Part shown: positions 1-6,659 of the stretch, in pieces
Numbering within the stretch: the stretch's first letter is position 1
Layout of the letters: each line of letters starts with the position of its first letter
NCBI GenBank assembly: GCA_013003145.1
Contig: JABDLH010000074.1
Span: 1-10,014, forward strand
DNA from: Flavobacteriaceae bacterium
GTDB taxonomy: Bacteria; Bacteroidota; Bacteroidia; Flavobacteriales; Flavobacteriaceae
Direction: 5' to 3'
Length of the DNA: 10,014 nucleotides
The notes under the pieces: model-generated
The model's input: only the letters and a program-made list of their open reading frames with translations
What the model was told of the DNA's origin: nothing
The model's database searches: none
Translations under genes and position numbers: made by a program

Positions 1-1251
1 GAAGAGGGTTTTGAGAAGGTATCTTTTGACGATCCGGCAGATATGTACGTGATCAACACCTGTTCTGTAACGGAGAATGCCGATAAGCGTTTTAAAACGA
101 TCGTTAAGCAGGCGCAGCAGGCAAATCCAGATGCCTTTATCGCGGCTATCGGTTGCTATGCCCAATTGAAGCCCGAAGAATTGATCGCGGTAAATGGCGT
201 AGACCTGGTCCTGGGTGCATCAGAAAAATTTAAGCTTACAGATTACATCAACGATCTCAGTAAAAATGATTTTGGGGAGATCCATGCCTGCGAGATAGAG
301 GAGGTAGACCAATACATAGGTAGTTACGCCATCGGGGACAGAACCCGTGCTTTCCTGAAAGTGCAGGATGGTTGTGATTATAAGTGTACCTATTGTACCA
401 TCCCGCTGGCCCGTGGAATTTCACGGAGCGATGCCTTGCCCAATGTCTTGAAGAATGCTTCGGAGATCGCCTCCCAGGGGATCAAGGAGATTGTACTGAC
501 CGGGGTGAATATAGGGGACTACGGAAAAGGTGAATTCGGGAATAAGAAACATGACCATACCTTCCTGGACCTGGTAAAAGCCCTGGATACTGTAGATGGT
601 ATTCACAGGTTGCGTATCTCTTCTATAGAGCCTAACCTGTTAAAGAACGAAACCATAGATTTTGTCGCGGAGAGCGACACCTTTGTACCGCATTTCCATA
701 TACCGTTACAGAGTGGGAGCGATAGTATCCTGAAAAGAATGCGCCGTCGTTACCTGACAGATCTCTATACGGATCGCGTTTCCAGGATCCGTCAAGTTAT
801 GCCCAATGCTTGTATTGGTGTAGATGTGATCGTTGGCTTCCCGGGAGAAACAGATGAGCATTTCCTGGAAACCTATCATTTCCTGAACGAGCTGGATATC
901 TCTTACCTTCACGTATTTACCTATTCTGAGCGAGACAATACGCTGGCTGCCAACATGGAAAACCCGGTACCTAAGAAGGTCAGGGCCAAAAGGAGTAAAA
1001 TGCTGAGGGGTCTGTCGGTCAAAAAGCGACGTGCCTTTTACGAGAGCCAGTTGCAAAGCCGTCAGACTGTACTATTTGAAGGAGAAAATAAGCAGGGTTA
1101 TATACATGGTTTTACCGAGAATTACGTCAAGGTGAAAGCACCATGGGATCCTGCATTGGTCAATACCCTTCACGAAGTTGTATTGGACAGCATTGATGAA
1201 GACGGTTTAGTCAGGTTCGAGTTTGCGAGGAAGCATGCCAAAGCGGTATAA
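1..1251 (+). CDS. mtaB: tRNA N6-threonylcarbamoyladenosine(37) methylthiotransferase MtaB, 5'-partial
   Basis: Radical-SAM enzyme that adds a methylthio group to t6A37 of ANN-decoding tRNAs, giving ms2t6A in the cytoplasm. The reading frame is open from base 1, so the true start lies left of the window; the ATG at 43 is internal, because the 14 codons before it already read as MtaB. Two of the three N-terminal iron-sulfur cysteines are visible (in NTC at 61-63 and in IGCYAQ at about 154-156); the first should lie upstream. The radical-SAM CxxxCxxC cluster (CDYKCTYC) starts at 373. The TGVNIGDYG, RISSIEP, PLQSGSD and DVIVGFPGE motifs follow in the usual order. The last 60 or so residues fit a TRAM RNA-binding domain. 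416 residues are present and perhaps 25-30 are missing. The family (MtaB rather than MiaB or RimO) is judged from overall sequence character. Confidence 0.95.
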   Translation, partial: EEGFEKVSFDDPADMYVINTCSVTENADKRFKTIVKQAQQANPDAFIAAIGCYAQLKPEELIAVNGVDLVLGASEKFKLTDYINDLSKNDFGEIHACEIEEVDQYIGSYAIGDRTRAFLKVQDGCDYKCTYCTIPLARGISRSDALPNVLKNASEIASQGIKEIVLTGVNIGDYGKGEFGNKKHDHTFLDLVKALDTVDGIHRLRISSIEPNLLKNETIDFVAESDTFVPHFHIPLQSGSDSILKRMRRRYLTDLYTDRVSRIRQVMPNACIGVDVIVGFPGETDEHFLETYHFLNELDISYLHVFTYSERDNTLAANMENPVPKKVRAKRSKMLRGLSVKKRRAFYESQLQSRQTVLFEGENKQGYIHGFTENYVKVKAPWDPALVNTLHEVVLDSIDEDGLVRFEFARKHAKAV

Positions 1252-1274
1252 AAAAACCTCCCGGTTGGGAGGTT
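1250..1274 (-). terminator. Rho-independent terminator of the minus-strand GNAT-like gene
   Basis: A perfect 8-bp stem (AACCTCCC at 1255-1262 with GGGAGGTT at 1267-1274) encloses a 4-base loop. The run of A at 1250-1256 becomes the U-tract only when read on the minus strand, 7 bases after the minus-strand stop codon. On the plus strand the hairpin is followed by GATAAG, so it is a poor terminator for mtaB. The U-tract overlaps the mtaB stop codon. Confidence 0.85.
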
Positions 1275-1281
1275 GATAAGA

Positions 1282-1575
1282 TCAGATCCGGATGCCGACA
1301 GGCAGCATCTCTTTATATTGTCTGTTTTTCCGAAGAAAACCGGCAATCTCAGGACTGGTAGGAACAACTCTTAAATTTTGATCCTGGATGTGGTGTAGTA
1401 CTGATTTGATAAAATCTTCTGTAAACCCTTCTTTCGTGATGTCTTCCGGAACTACCAATTTGGTTAGAAAAACTTTTCGCTCCTGTGAAGAATATTCAAT
1501 CTTAGCCAAGTGACCTTCAACTGTTGTTTCAAATTGACGCAGGAAGCTGTTGTCCTTAATTGCTACTTCATTCAT
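1282..1575 (-). CDS. small GNAT-like N-acetyltransferase (YjdJ/Acetyltransf_CG-like), degenerate acetyl-CoA loop
   Basis: Protein of 97 aa resembling the minimal GNAT fold of the YjdJ/Acetyltransf_CG type. The order of segments fits: FETTVEGHLAKIEY (about 15-28, beta strands), VFLTKLVVPEDI (35-46), a helix (about 53-65), then LRVVPTSPEIAGFLRKNRQY (68-87), matching the family's VP-(C)-P-x-hydrophobic segment before a tyrosine. The acetyl-CoA loop is eroded: where relatives have R-G-Q-G-x-G, this protein has T47-K-E-G-F-T52, keeping only one glycine. The family's usual Cys after VP is Ser74 here. I chose the ATG at 1573-1575; an in-frame upstream ATG at 1626 would add 17 residues (mostly FFYRNFF-like) that do not fit the family, and the A-rich leader before 1575 is typical. 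The substrate is unknown, and catalytic activity is uncertain. Family membership rests on recalled motifs. Confidence 0.7.
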   Translation of the reverse strand: MNEVAIKDNSFLRQFETTVEGHLAKIEYSSQERKVFLTKLVVPEDITKEGFTEDFIKSVLHHIQDQNLRVVPTSPEIAGFLRKNRQYKEMLPVGIRI

Positions 1576-1609
1576 ATGGTTTATTTTTAGTGTATCCTCA
1601 GAAAAAAAA

Positions 1610-1636
1610 TTACGATAGAAAAACATCGTAACTTTG
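1610..1636 (+). promoter_or_regulatory. candidate promoter -7 element with overlapping dyad, for the alpha/beta hydrolase
   Basis: TAACTTTG at 1629-1636 fits the Bacteroidota -7 consensus TAnnTTTG exactly. The -33 position is weak (TTA at 1610-1612 rather than TTG). A perfect 7-bp inverted repeat with an 8-base spacer, TTACGAT (1610-1616) and ATCGTAA (1625-1631), covers the space between the two elements and the first bases of the -7 box, where an operator would act. Transcription would start near 1642, leaving a leader of about 100 bases. The promoter motif is seen; its use is inferred. Confidence 0.4.
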
Positions 1637-1696
1637 GTATTGGTAGGGGGTGTGGTGTATTTATATTATTAACCGAATCTTTTTACAAATCCAGCA

Positions 1697-1704
1697 CAAA
1701 AGTA
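1697..1704 (-). promoter_or_regulatory. candidate -7 promoter element for the GNAT-like gene
   Basis: Read on the minus strand this is TACTTTTG, an exact TAnnTTTG match, inside a longer ATTACTTTTG context also found before the DUF6263-like gene at 6309-6316. No good -33 TTG lies at the usual distance. Transcription would start near 1690 and give a leader of about 115 bases. Confidence 0.4.
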
Positions 1705-1741
1705 ATCAAAATAATGCTAATTTCCTAGTAAAATCAAGATA

Positions 1742-2413
1742 TTGAGCGATATACCCCAAACGCGTATCCCGGTGTATCTGATGCCGGGTCTGGCAGCTAA
1801 CCCTAGTATTTTTGAAAATATCAACCTGCCGGATCAAACATTTGAAATTCATCGGCTGGAATGGTTTGTTCCGGACCGAGGCATGAGCCTGCAGGAATAC
1901 GCCAAAAAAATGGCTGAGCAGGTCAGGGGAGAGAAACCGGTGCTGCTGGGAGTTTCATTCGGGGGACTCCTGGTGCAGGAAATGGCACACTTCCTGGATC
2001 CTCGGAAAATAATAATAGTATCCAGTGTAAAAAACCAGGGAGAATTACCTCGTCGTTTATTGCTGGCCCGGTATACCCGAATTCATAAATTACTACCTAC
2101 CGGCCTGGTGAACAATGTGGAACTGCTTGCCAAATATGCATTCGGGGAAACCGTAACCAAACGCCTTAAATTATACGAACAATACCTTTCCTTACGCGAT
2201 AAATATTACCTGGACTGGTCTATTGACAAGATCGTGAACTGGCAGCAGAAAGATTGTATGCCGGGCCTTGTCCATATCCATGGAGATAAGGACGCTGTCT
2301 TCCCGAAAGAGCATATTGGGGATTGTATCACGGTAAAAGGCGGAACGCATACAATGATATTGCATCGTGCGCGTTGGTTCAATGAGAACCTGCCTGAAAT
2401 TATTTTGAAATAG
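1742..2413 (+). CDS. alpha/beta hydrolase, TTG start
   Basis: Protein of 223 aa with a compact alpha/beta-hydrolase core and no signal peptide, so cytoplasmic. Beta-1 and the oxyanion segment read IPVYLMPGLAANP (9-21). The nucleophile elbow is GVSFGG with Ser72. The likely catalytic acid is Asp184 in HGDKDAVFP and the base is His203 in GGTH, so the triad is complete. The cap is short. The frame has no ATG between the upstream in-frame stop at 1718-1720 and the core; TTG at 1742 is the best start, as ATG at 1781 or GTG at 1772 would remove beta-1. The substrate cannot be told; carboxylesterase- or thioesterase-like activity on a small ester is a guess from the fold. It is 44 bases ahead of the transglycosylase gene with no terminator between, so read-through is likely, though that gene has its own promoter. 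Confidence 0.82.
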   Translation: MSDIPQTRIPVYLMPGLAANPSIFENINLPDQTFEIHRLEWFVPDRGMSLQEYAKKMAEQVRGEKPVLLGVSFGGLLVQEMAHFLDPRKIIIVSSVKNQGELPRRLLLARYTRIHKLLPTGLVNNVELLAKYAFGETVTKRLKLYEQYLSLRDKYYLDWSIDKIVNWQQKDCMPGLVHIHGDKDAVFPKEHIGDCITVKGGTHTMILHRARWFNENLPEIILK

Positions 2414-2436
2414 GGGAGGACTATTTAATACCTTTG
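2405..2436 (+). promoter_or_regulatory. Bacteroidota-type promoter for the transglycosylase-cls operon
   Basis: TTG at 2405-2407 (in TTTTG), 21 bases, then TACCTTTG at 2429-2436, an exact TAnnTTTG. The -33 element lies inside the last codons of the hydrolase gene. Transcription would begin near 2443, giving an A-rich leader of about 15 bases before the ATG at 2458. One of the two best promoters in the window. Confidence 0.65.
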
Positions 2437-2457
2437 AGAGACTAAAAAAAAATAAAA

Positions 2458-3414
2458 ATGCGCTTACTGAAGAATATACTGATGGGATTGGGAATAGTAC
2501 TGCTGGTCAGCACCCTTGTTTTTGCCGTACAACAACAAGATCCCGAAGAGATGAGATCGGAAAAAGAGGTGACACAAGAGCTAGATAAAAATGTCGCCAG
2601 GAGCTACACCATTACGCCTATAGACATTCCGGAAGACCTGAACTTTGCCGGGGAACCTGTACCCCAGGAAGACCCGGAAATCATGGAACGTGTAGATCGG
2701 GAATTCCTGGTTAATACTTACTGGCAATCAAATGCACTCTTATTGATCAAGAGGGCTCACAAATATTTCCCGGTAATAGAACCTATCCTGGCCCGTCATG
2801 GAATCCCTGATGATTTTAAATACCTTGCCGTGGCGGAGAGCGGCTTGCAGAACGTAGTTTCCCCTGCAGGAGCTACAGGTTTCTGGCAGATCATGAAGCC
2901 TACCGGAAAGGAATACGGCCTGGAAATAAACGATAACGTAGATGAGCGGTACCACCTGGCTAAAGCCACGGAAGCTGCCAGTAAGTACTTGCAGAAATAC
3001 AAGAACAAATACGGTACCTGGACCATGGCAGCCGCTGCGTATAACGCCGGTACCGGGTCTATTGATAAATTTATGGGGATACAGGAGGTAGACGACTACT
3101 ACGACCTGTTATTGGGCCAGGAGACCGGTCGTTATGTCTTCCGGATCATGGCGATCAAAGAGATACTCAGTAATCCTGAAAAATACGGGTTTAAACTGGA
3201 GCAGGATGACTATTACACCCAGGTGCCTACCTACGAGGTAGAGGTGGATGAACCGGTTACAAATTTCGCAAAGTTTGCGAAGCTTTACGGGATCAACTAC
3301 AAAATCCTGAAGAGACACAACCCCTGGCTCAGGGAACCGCACTTAAACAATAGTTCCAGGAAGAAATACAGCGTAGAAATTCCGAAAGAAGGATACTACA
3401 AGATGAATCCCTGA
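2458..3414 (+). CDS. exported lytic transglycosylase (MltD-like, SLT domain)
   Basis: Protein of 318 aa that should cleave the MurNAc-GlcNAc bond of peptidoglycan with formation of 1,6-anhydroMurNAc, acting in the periplasm. Residues 1-24 form a signal peptide or membrane anchor (basic MRLLKN, then a hydrophobic stretch); there is no clear lipobox cysteine. An acidic linker (25-80) precedes the SLT domain (about 95-235): catalytic Glu127 in AVAESG, then SPAGATGFWQIM (135-146) and AYNAGTGSI (194-202). The C-terminal 60 residues (about 255-310) resemble a weak LysM-like fold, with NFAKFAKLYGINYKILKRHNPW. The A-rich leader and the promoter at 2405-2436 support the start. The stop codon overlaps the cls start by one base (TGATG), so the two are probably translationally coupled. 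It resembles MltD-type enzymes, but I give no symbol because paralogues are common. Confidence 0.9.
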   Translation: MRLLKNILMGLGIVLLVSTLVFAVQQQDPEEMRSEKEVTQELDKNVARSYTITPIDIPEDLNFAGEPVPQEDPEIMERVDREFLVNTYWQSNALLLIKRAHKYFPVIEPILARHGIPDDFKYLAVAESGLQNVVSPAGATGFWQIMKPTGKEYGLEINDNVDERYHLAKATEAASKYLQKYKNKYGTWTMAAAAYNAGTGSIDKFMGIQEVDDYYDLLLGQETGRYVFRIMAIKEILSNPEKYGFKLEQDDYYTQVPTYEVEVDEPVTNFAKFAKLYGINYKILKRHNPWLREPHLNNSSRKKYSVEIPKEGYYKMNP

Positions 3415-4877
3415 TGTTGCAGTACATTCAAGATCACTGGTGGAAGTTATTATTGGTGTTAAACTACCTGTTGGTGATCATTTTTTCCATTCTCATTGTA
3501 CTGAAGAACAGTAACCCTGTAAAAACGCTCTCCTATATCTTTGCCCTTGCAACCCTACCTTTCCTGGGATTGTTAGTCTATTATTTTGTCGGGCAGGACT
3601 ACAGGAAGAACAAAATCTTTGAAAAAAAATATTTCCTTGACGATGCCAAACTAAAAAACTGGCGAAAACGCTTTAAGCTGGACCGGGAAGAGCGCGAGGA
3701 TTTCGAGGAGGAGTTCGGAGAGGGACTTGCTAAGATCCACAAGCTGCTTCGGTACAATGAAAGATCCGTACTTACTTTTGATAACGAGGTGGATATCCTG
3801 GTAAACGGGGAAGTGAAATTTAAGAGATTACGAGAGGATCTGCGTAAGGCAAAAGATCATATTCACATGGAATACTTTGTGTTCCTGGATGATGAATTGG
3901 GAAGCGAATTAATAGATATACTGGTAGAAAAAGCAGCAGAGGGTGTCCATGTTCGCTTGCTTTACGACGATGTGGGAAGTAAATTCTCTGCAGCCACCAA
4001 GAAGAAAATGAACCAGAGCGGGATTGCCCATTTCCCCTTTATGCCGGTTCACCTCCCCAAGTTTGCGAGTAAACTCAATTACCGAGATCACCGTAAGATC
4101 GTGGTGATCGACGGGAGCGTGGGATATGTCGGTGGAATCAATATCAATAAAAAATACGACAACAGCTATAAAAACCCCAGGTACTGGCGAGATACACATC
4201 TGAGGATCGAAGGTCCGGCGGTAGGATCACTGCAGGCATCTTTCTTATTGAGCTGGGATTTCTGTAATAACGAGGAGGAAGAGTTGATCAACGAATTTTT
4301 CCCGGAACATAAACCGGATTGCAATGACCCGGTAGGAGTCCAGATCGCCGCCAGTGGACCCGATACCGATTGGGCGAATATTATGGAGGCCATGTTCACT
4401 GCAATTAATACGGCCAGGGATTATATCTATATCACTACCCCATACTTAATTCCGAATAATGCTATGCTAACGGCCCTGTCTACTGCCGGACGCAGCGGGG
4501 TGGATGTAAGGATCATCATTCCGTACGAATCTGATTCCTGGGCAGCCCAGTACGCGACAGATTCCTATATTGAAGAGTTACTGAGTTCCAGGGTTAAGAT
4601 ATTCCGGTATACCAAGGGCTTTATTCACTCCAAAACCATGGTGGTAGACGATAGCTTCTCCAGTATAGGGACAGCGAACCTGGATTACCGTAGTTTCTCC
4701 ATTAATTTCGAGGTCAACGCCCTGCTTTACAGCCAGAATAAAGCCAAGGAAATGAAAGAGCTATTTGAGAAGGACCTGGAAGACTGTGATGTAGTAGACC
4801 TGGACCGCTGGTTAGAACGGGGAATTCGCAGGAAGCTGCAGGAGTCCTTTAATCGCTTATGGGCCCCATTACTCTGA
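3414..4877 (+). CDS. cls: cardiolipin synthase (phospholipase D superfamily)
   Basis: Membrane enzyme of 487 aa that joins two phosphatidylglycerol molecules into cardiolipin and glycerol, the ClsA-type bacterial reaction. Two N-terminal transmembrane helices (about 11-30 and 38-58) and a charged linker precede two phospholipase-D domains. Each carries a complete HxKxxxxD motif: His226/Lys228/Asp233 with GGININ after it, and His405/Lys407/Asp412 followed by GTANLDYRSF. Both half-sites look intact and the length is normal for the family. The start ATG (3414-3416) shares one base with the transglycosylase stop. The stop TGA (4875-4877) directly abuts the stop of the convergent TPR gene, giving the palindrome TGATCA, and no terminator is seen. 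Pairing with a peptidoglycan-cutting enzyme suggests joint envelope growth or remodelling, which is inference. Confidence 0.93.
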   Translation: MLQYIQDHWWKLLLVLNYLLVIIFSILIVLKNSNPVKTLSYIFALATLPFLGLLVYYFVGQDYRKNKIFEKKYFLDDAKLKNWRKRFKLDREEREDFEEEFGEGLAKIHKLLRYNERSVLTFDNEVDILVNGEVKFKRLREDLRKAKDHIHMEYFVFLDDELGSELIDILVEKAAEGVHVRLLYDDVGSKFSAATKKKMNQSGIAHFPFMPVHLPKFASKLNYRDHRKIVVIDGSVGYVGGININKKYDNSYKNPRYWRDTHLRIEGPAVGSLQASFLLSWDFCNNEEEELINEFFPEHKPDCNDPVGVQIAASGPDTDWANIMEAMFTAINTARDYIYITTPYLIPNNAMLTALSTAGRSGVDVRIIIPYESDSWAAQYATDSYIEELLSSRVKIFRYTKGFIHSKTMVVDDSFSSIGTANLDYRSFSINFEVNALLYSQNKAKEMKELFEKDLEDCDVVDLDRWLERGIRRKLQESFNRLWAPLL

Positions 4878-5393
4878 TCAGATCTTTTTCATCTGCTGCT
4901 GCATCATCTTGATCTGTTCGTTGAGCATATTGTTCTTGTCCAGCTTTTTGGCTTCGGCTAACAAGGTCTGAGCCTCTCTCTTACGTCTTTTCTGCATGGC
5001 GATACCTGCCAGGCTCAATTTTGCCATTGCCAGGTCATAGTCCATATTCAGTCCCAGTTTCAGTGCTTTACGAAAATACTTCTCTGCCTGGGTCAGGTTT
5101 TTCTGTGAATAGATGATCCCAAAAAGGTAGTTGTAGTATCCCTCTTGCTTCTCGGTAAGGGCAGATGAAGGATTTTTAACCCGGTTGAGCCATTTCTCGG
5201 TACCGGCCAGGTCTTGTTTTCGCATCCTGAGGAAGGCCAACAAAAGAAACTCGTTCCTGAAATATAGAAATACAAAGATCAGGGAAAAAAGGATTAGGAA
5301 GATGCCGTTAGCGATCTCACCTTCGATGAACTGGTAAACGGCAAAGGCTATGATAAGGGCGGTTATTACGAGTTTGATGTTTTTGTTGAACAT
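4878..5393 (-). CDS. membrane-anchored TPR protein of unknown function
   Basis: Protein of 171 aa. Two hydrophobic helices (about 7-22 and 28-46) form an N-terminal hairpin in the inner membrane, followed by a soluble helical part. Residues about 85-118 (YYNYLFGIIYS then TQAEKYFRKALKLG) are a good TPR unit, and 119-152 (AMAKLSLAGIAMQ, REAQTLLAEAKKLD) is a second; 47-80 may be a degenerate first. The last 20 residues are Gln-, Met- and Lys-rich. No enzyme motif is visible; TPRs imply protein binding. Its ATG follows the stop of the DUF6263-like gene after a single base, so both are likely on one transcript and coupled. The only promoter seen is the one before the upstream gene. The 3' end abuts cls stop to stop. 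Family-level function is not known to me. Confidence 0.8.
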   Translation of the reverse strand: MFNKNIKLVITALIIAFAVYQFIEGEIANGIFLILFSLIFVFLYFRNEFLLLAFLRMRKQDLAGTEKWLNRVKNPSSALTEKQEGYYNYLFGIIYSQKNLTQAEKYFRKALKLGLNMDYDLAMAKLSLAGIAMQKRRKREAQTLLAEAKKLDKNNMLNEQIKMMQQQMKKI

Positions 5394-5394
5394 G

Positions 5395-6279
5395 TCAGTC
5401 TTGTATTAATGTATAGGTTATTGTTGATTTTATTCTTGTAGGTACGGCCACTTCTCCCAGCGCCATAGGGGAGGAGTATCCTTTGGAATTGCTTTCCACT
5501 TTCATGGATCGGACAAATCCGGAATCGCGGAGGGTAACCAGCCTGGTTTGCTGTAAGCCTTCCAATTCTATAGGCTGGTCTGGCTGGTCTATCTTTATCT
5601 TTATCCGGGCTTTACCCAGTATGGTTGCCTTAGTTGGCAATAGCTCTTCTAAGGTCCAGTCATTCCTGGCCGAGATCTTTCCCTGGTATTGGTTAGACCA
5701 GTGATCACCCACCTTTACAGCGCGGTCCGGGTAAAAGTAAGTCAGTTGTTTAAAACTGTTTGCAAGCGCCTTTGATCCGAAATCGCGTTCCAGGGAGGCC
5801 TGCATCAGCATCCGGGAATATTCATCTTCCAAGCCTGATGCATCCACCATTTTATCGATCATAATGTCGCCTCCTTTAACGTTCAGAACATTACCGGTCC
5901 TTGACATTACTATCTCAATAGGTGATTCTAGCAGGGAATGAAATACATTGGAATCCTGGTCGCCCTCCCCGGGATCGCCGGCATTTACTTCTAATAATGT
6001 GCCCTGCAGGTTAGAGGACAAGCTGATATTGAGCTCTTTAAATGTTACCGTGATGTAATAATTGTCTTGCTGTACCCCGGTCACTTCAAATTTCATGATA
6101 CTTTGGAGTGTATTGGTCACCTGGTGGGGGCCCTGGGGCATATCCTGTATGATCTGCTGCTGTGCCTCCTGCCTGATGGTAAACTGTTCACCCTTCTCCA
6201 GGGAATACTGCAGTGTTGTCTGACCAAATCCCAGGCTGGTAAGGCAAAAAAGTAAGCATATAGAAATTGATCTGATCAT
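5395..6279 (-). CDS. exported DUF6263-like protein
   Basis: Protein of 294 aa with a clear signal peptide (about 1-19, ending LGFG before Gln20), so periplasmic or outer-membrane associated. The mature part is rich in beta-strand-like segments such as YYITVTFKELNISL, PIEIVMSRTGNVLNVKG and HWSNQYQGKIS. It resembles Bacteroidota DUF6263-type proteins, which begin with a short strand like LQYSLEKGEQFTIRQ and end in strands carrying VPTRIKSTITYTL. I see no catalytic motif, and no lipobox cysteine near the signal-peptide cleavage site. The start at 6277-6279 is supported by the promoter motif about 30 bases upstream and the correct placement of the signal peptide. It leads the two-gene minus-strand unit with the TPR protein. 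The family name is from memory and moderately certain; function is unknown. Confidence 0.78.
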   Translation of the reverse strand: MIRSISICLLFCLTSLGFGQTTLQYSLEKGEQFTIRQEAQQQIIQDMPQGPHQVTNTLQSIMKFEVTGVQQDNYYITVTFKELNISLSSNLQGTLLEVNAGDPGEGDQDSNVFHSLLESPIEIVMSRTGNVLNVKGGDIMIDKMVDASGLEDEYSRMLMQASLERDFGSKALANSFKQLTYFYPDRAVKVGDHWSNQYQGKISARNDWTLEELLPTKATILGKARIKIKIDQPDQPIELEGLQQTRLVTLRDSGFVRSMKVESNSKGYSSPMALGEVAVPTRIKSTITYTLIQD

Positions 6280-6308
6280 GGGGTCCGGGTACTGCCTGAT
6301 TGCAGCCG

Positions 6309-6316
6309 CAAAAGTA
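6309..6316 (-). promoter_or_regulatory. -7 promoter element for the DUF6263-like/TPR operon
   Basis: On the minus strand this reads TACTTTTG within ATTACTTTTGCGGC, an exact TAnnTTTG. The predicted transcription start near 6302 leaves a leader of roughly 23 bases. No canonical TTG is seen at the -33 position. The same extended motif occurs at 1697-1704. Confidence 0.55.
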
Positions 6317-6349
6317 ATAAAAACTATCGGAAATATTTTCTAATTCCAT

Positions 6350-6379
6350 TTGGCAAAGCGAAAAGTCTTCGTATATTTG
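6350..6379 (+). promoter_or_regulatory. strong Bacteroidota-type promoter for rpmH
   Basis: TTG at 6350-6352 (in TTTGG), 19 bases, then TATATTTG at 6372-6379: both elements and their spacing fit the Bacteroidota housekeeping sigma factor. The predicted start near 6386 gives a leader of about 57 bases. It is back to back with the minus-strand promoter at 6309-6316. High strength suits a ribosomal protein gene. Confidence 0.75.
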
Positions 6380-6391
6380 CGCCCAGATTTT

Positions 6392-6411
6392 GAGGAACGT
6401 GAAGTCTCCTC
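6392..6411 (+). other. possible hairpin in the rpmH leader RNA
   Basis: GAGGA (6392-6396) can pair with TCCTC (6407-6411), extended by AC with GT around a GTGAA loop with one bulged C. It would lie at the very 5' end of the rpmH transcript. It could stabilise the mRNA or serve in autoregulation; a stem this short may also be chance. Confidence 0.25.
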
Positions 6412-6442
6412 GTCATAACAGCAGCATCAAAATTTTTCCAGA

Positions 6443-6601
6443 ATGAAAAGAACATATCAGCCCTCGAAAAGGAAGAGAAGGAACAAACATGGTTTTAGAG
6501 AACGCATGGCATCCGTTAATGGAAGAAAGGTGCTGGCTAGTAGAAGAGCCAAAGGTAGAAAGAAACTTTCTGTATCCTCTGAGCCGAGACACAAGAAATA
6601 A
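6443..6601 (+). CDS. rpmH: 50S ribosomal protein L34
   Basis: Protein of 52 aa, a component of the large ribosomal subunit. It starts [19 protein letters not shown] and continues with [11 protein letters not shown] and RRAKGRKKL, the diagnostic L34 sequence. About 40 percent of residues are Lys or Arg. The C-terminal tail ([10 protein letters not shown]) is a few residues longer than the usual 44-46 aa L34, as is common in Bacteroidota. It has its own strong promoter and a strong terminator, so is mostly a single-gene transcript. In many bacteria rpmH sits beside dnaA, rnpA and yidC; here its neighbour is carB instead. Confidence 0.98.
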   Translation: MKRTYQPSKRKRRNKHGFRERMASVNGRKVLASRRAKGRKKLSVSSEPRHKK

Positions 6602-6620
6602 TGAATAAATATTCATAAAT

Positions 6621-6659
6621 AAAGAGGTGTTACTTTTTAAAAGTAGCACCTTTTTTTTT
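6621..6659 (+). terminator. Rho-independent terminator of rpmH
   Basis: AGGTGTTACTT (6625-6635) pairs with AAGTAGCACCT (6641-6651), 11 bp with one G-U pair, around a 5-base loop and followed by an unbroken T-run at 6651-6659. It starts about 20 bases after the rpmH stop and ends about 30 bases before carB. Confidence 0.93.

Noticed and set aside
706..1056. Minus-strand ORF of 116 codons opposite mtaB
   Set aside because: Shadow of the conserved radical-SAM gene; no start signal or recognisable motif.
1255..1274. Hairpin as the terminator of mtaB
   Set aside because: No T-run follows on the plus strand; the T-run is on the minus-strand side, so it belongs to the GNAT-like gene.
4870..4890. 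Terminator between cls and the TPR gene (CTGATCAG followed by TTTTT at 4885-4889)
   Set aside because: The palindrome has no room for a loop and too few pairs for a stable stem.
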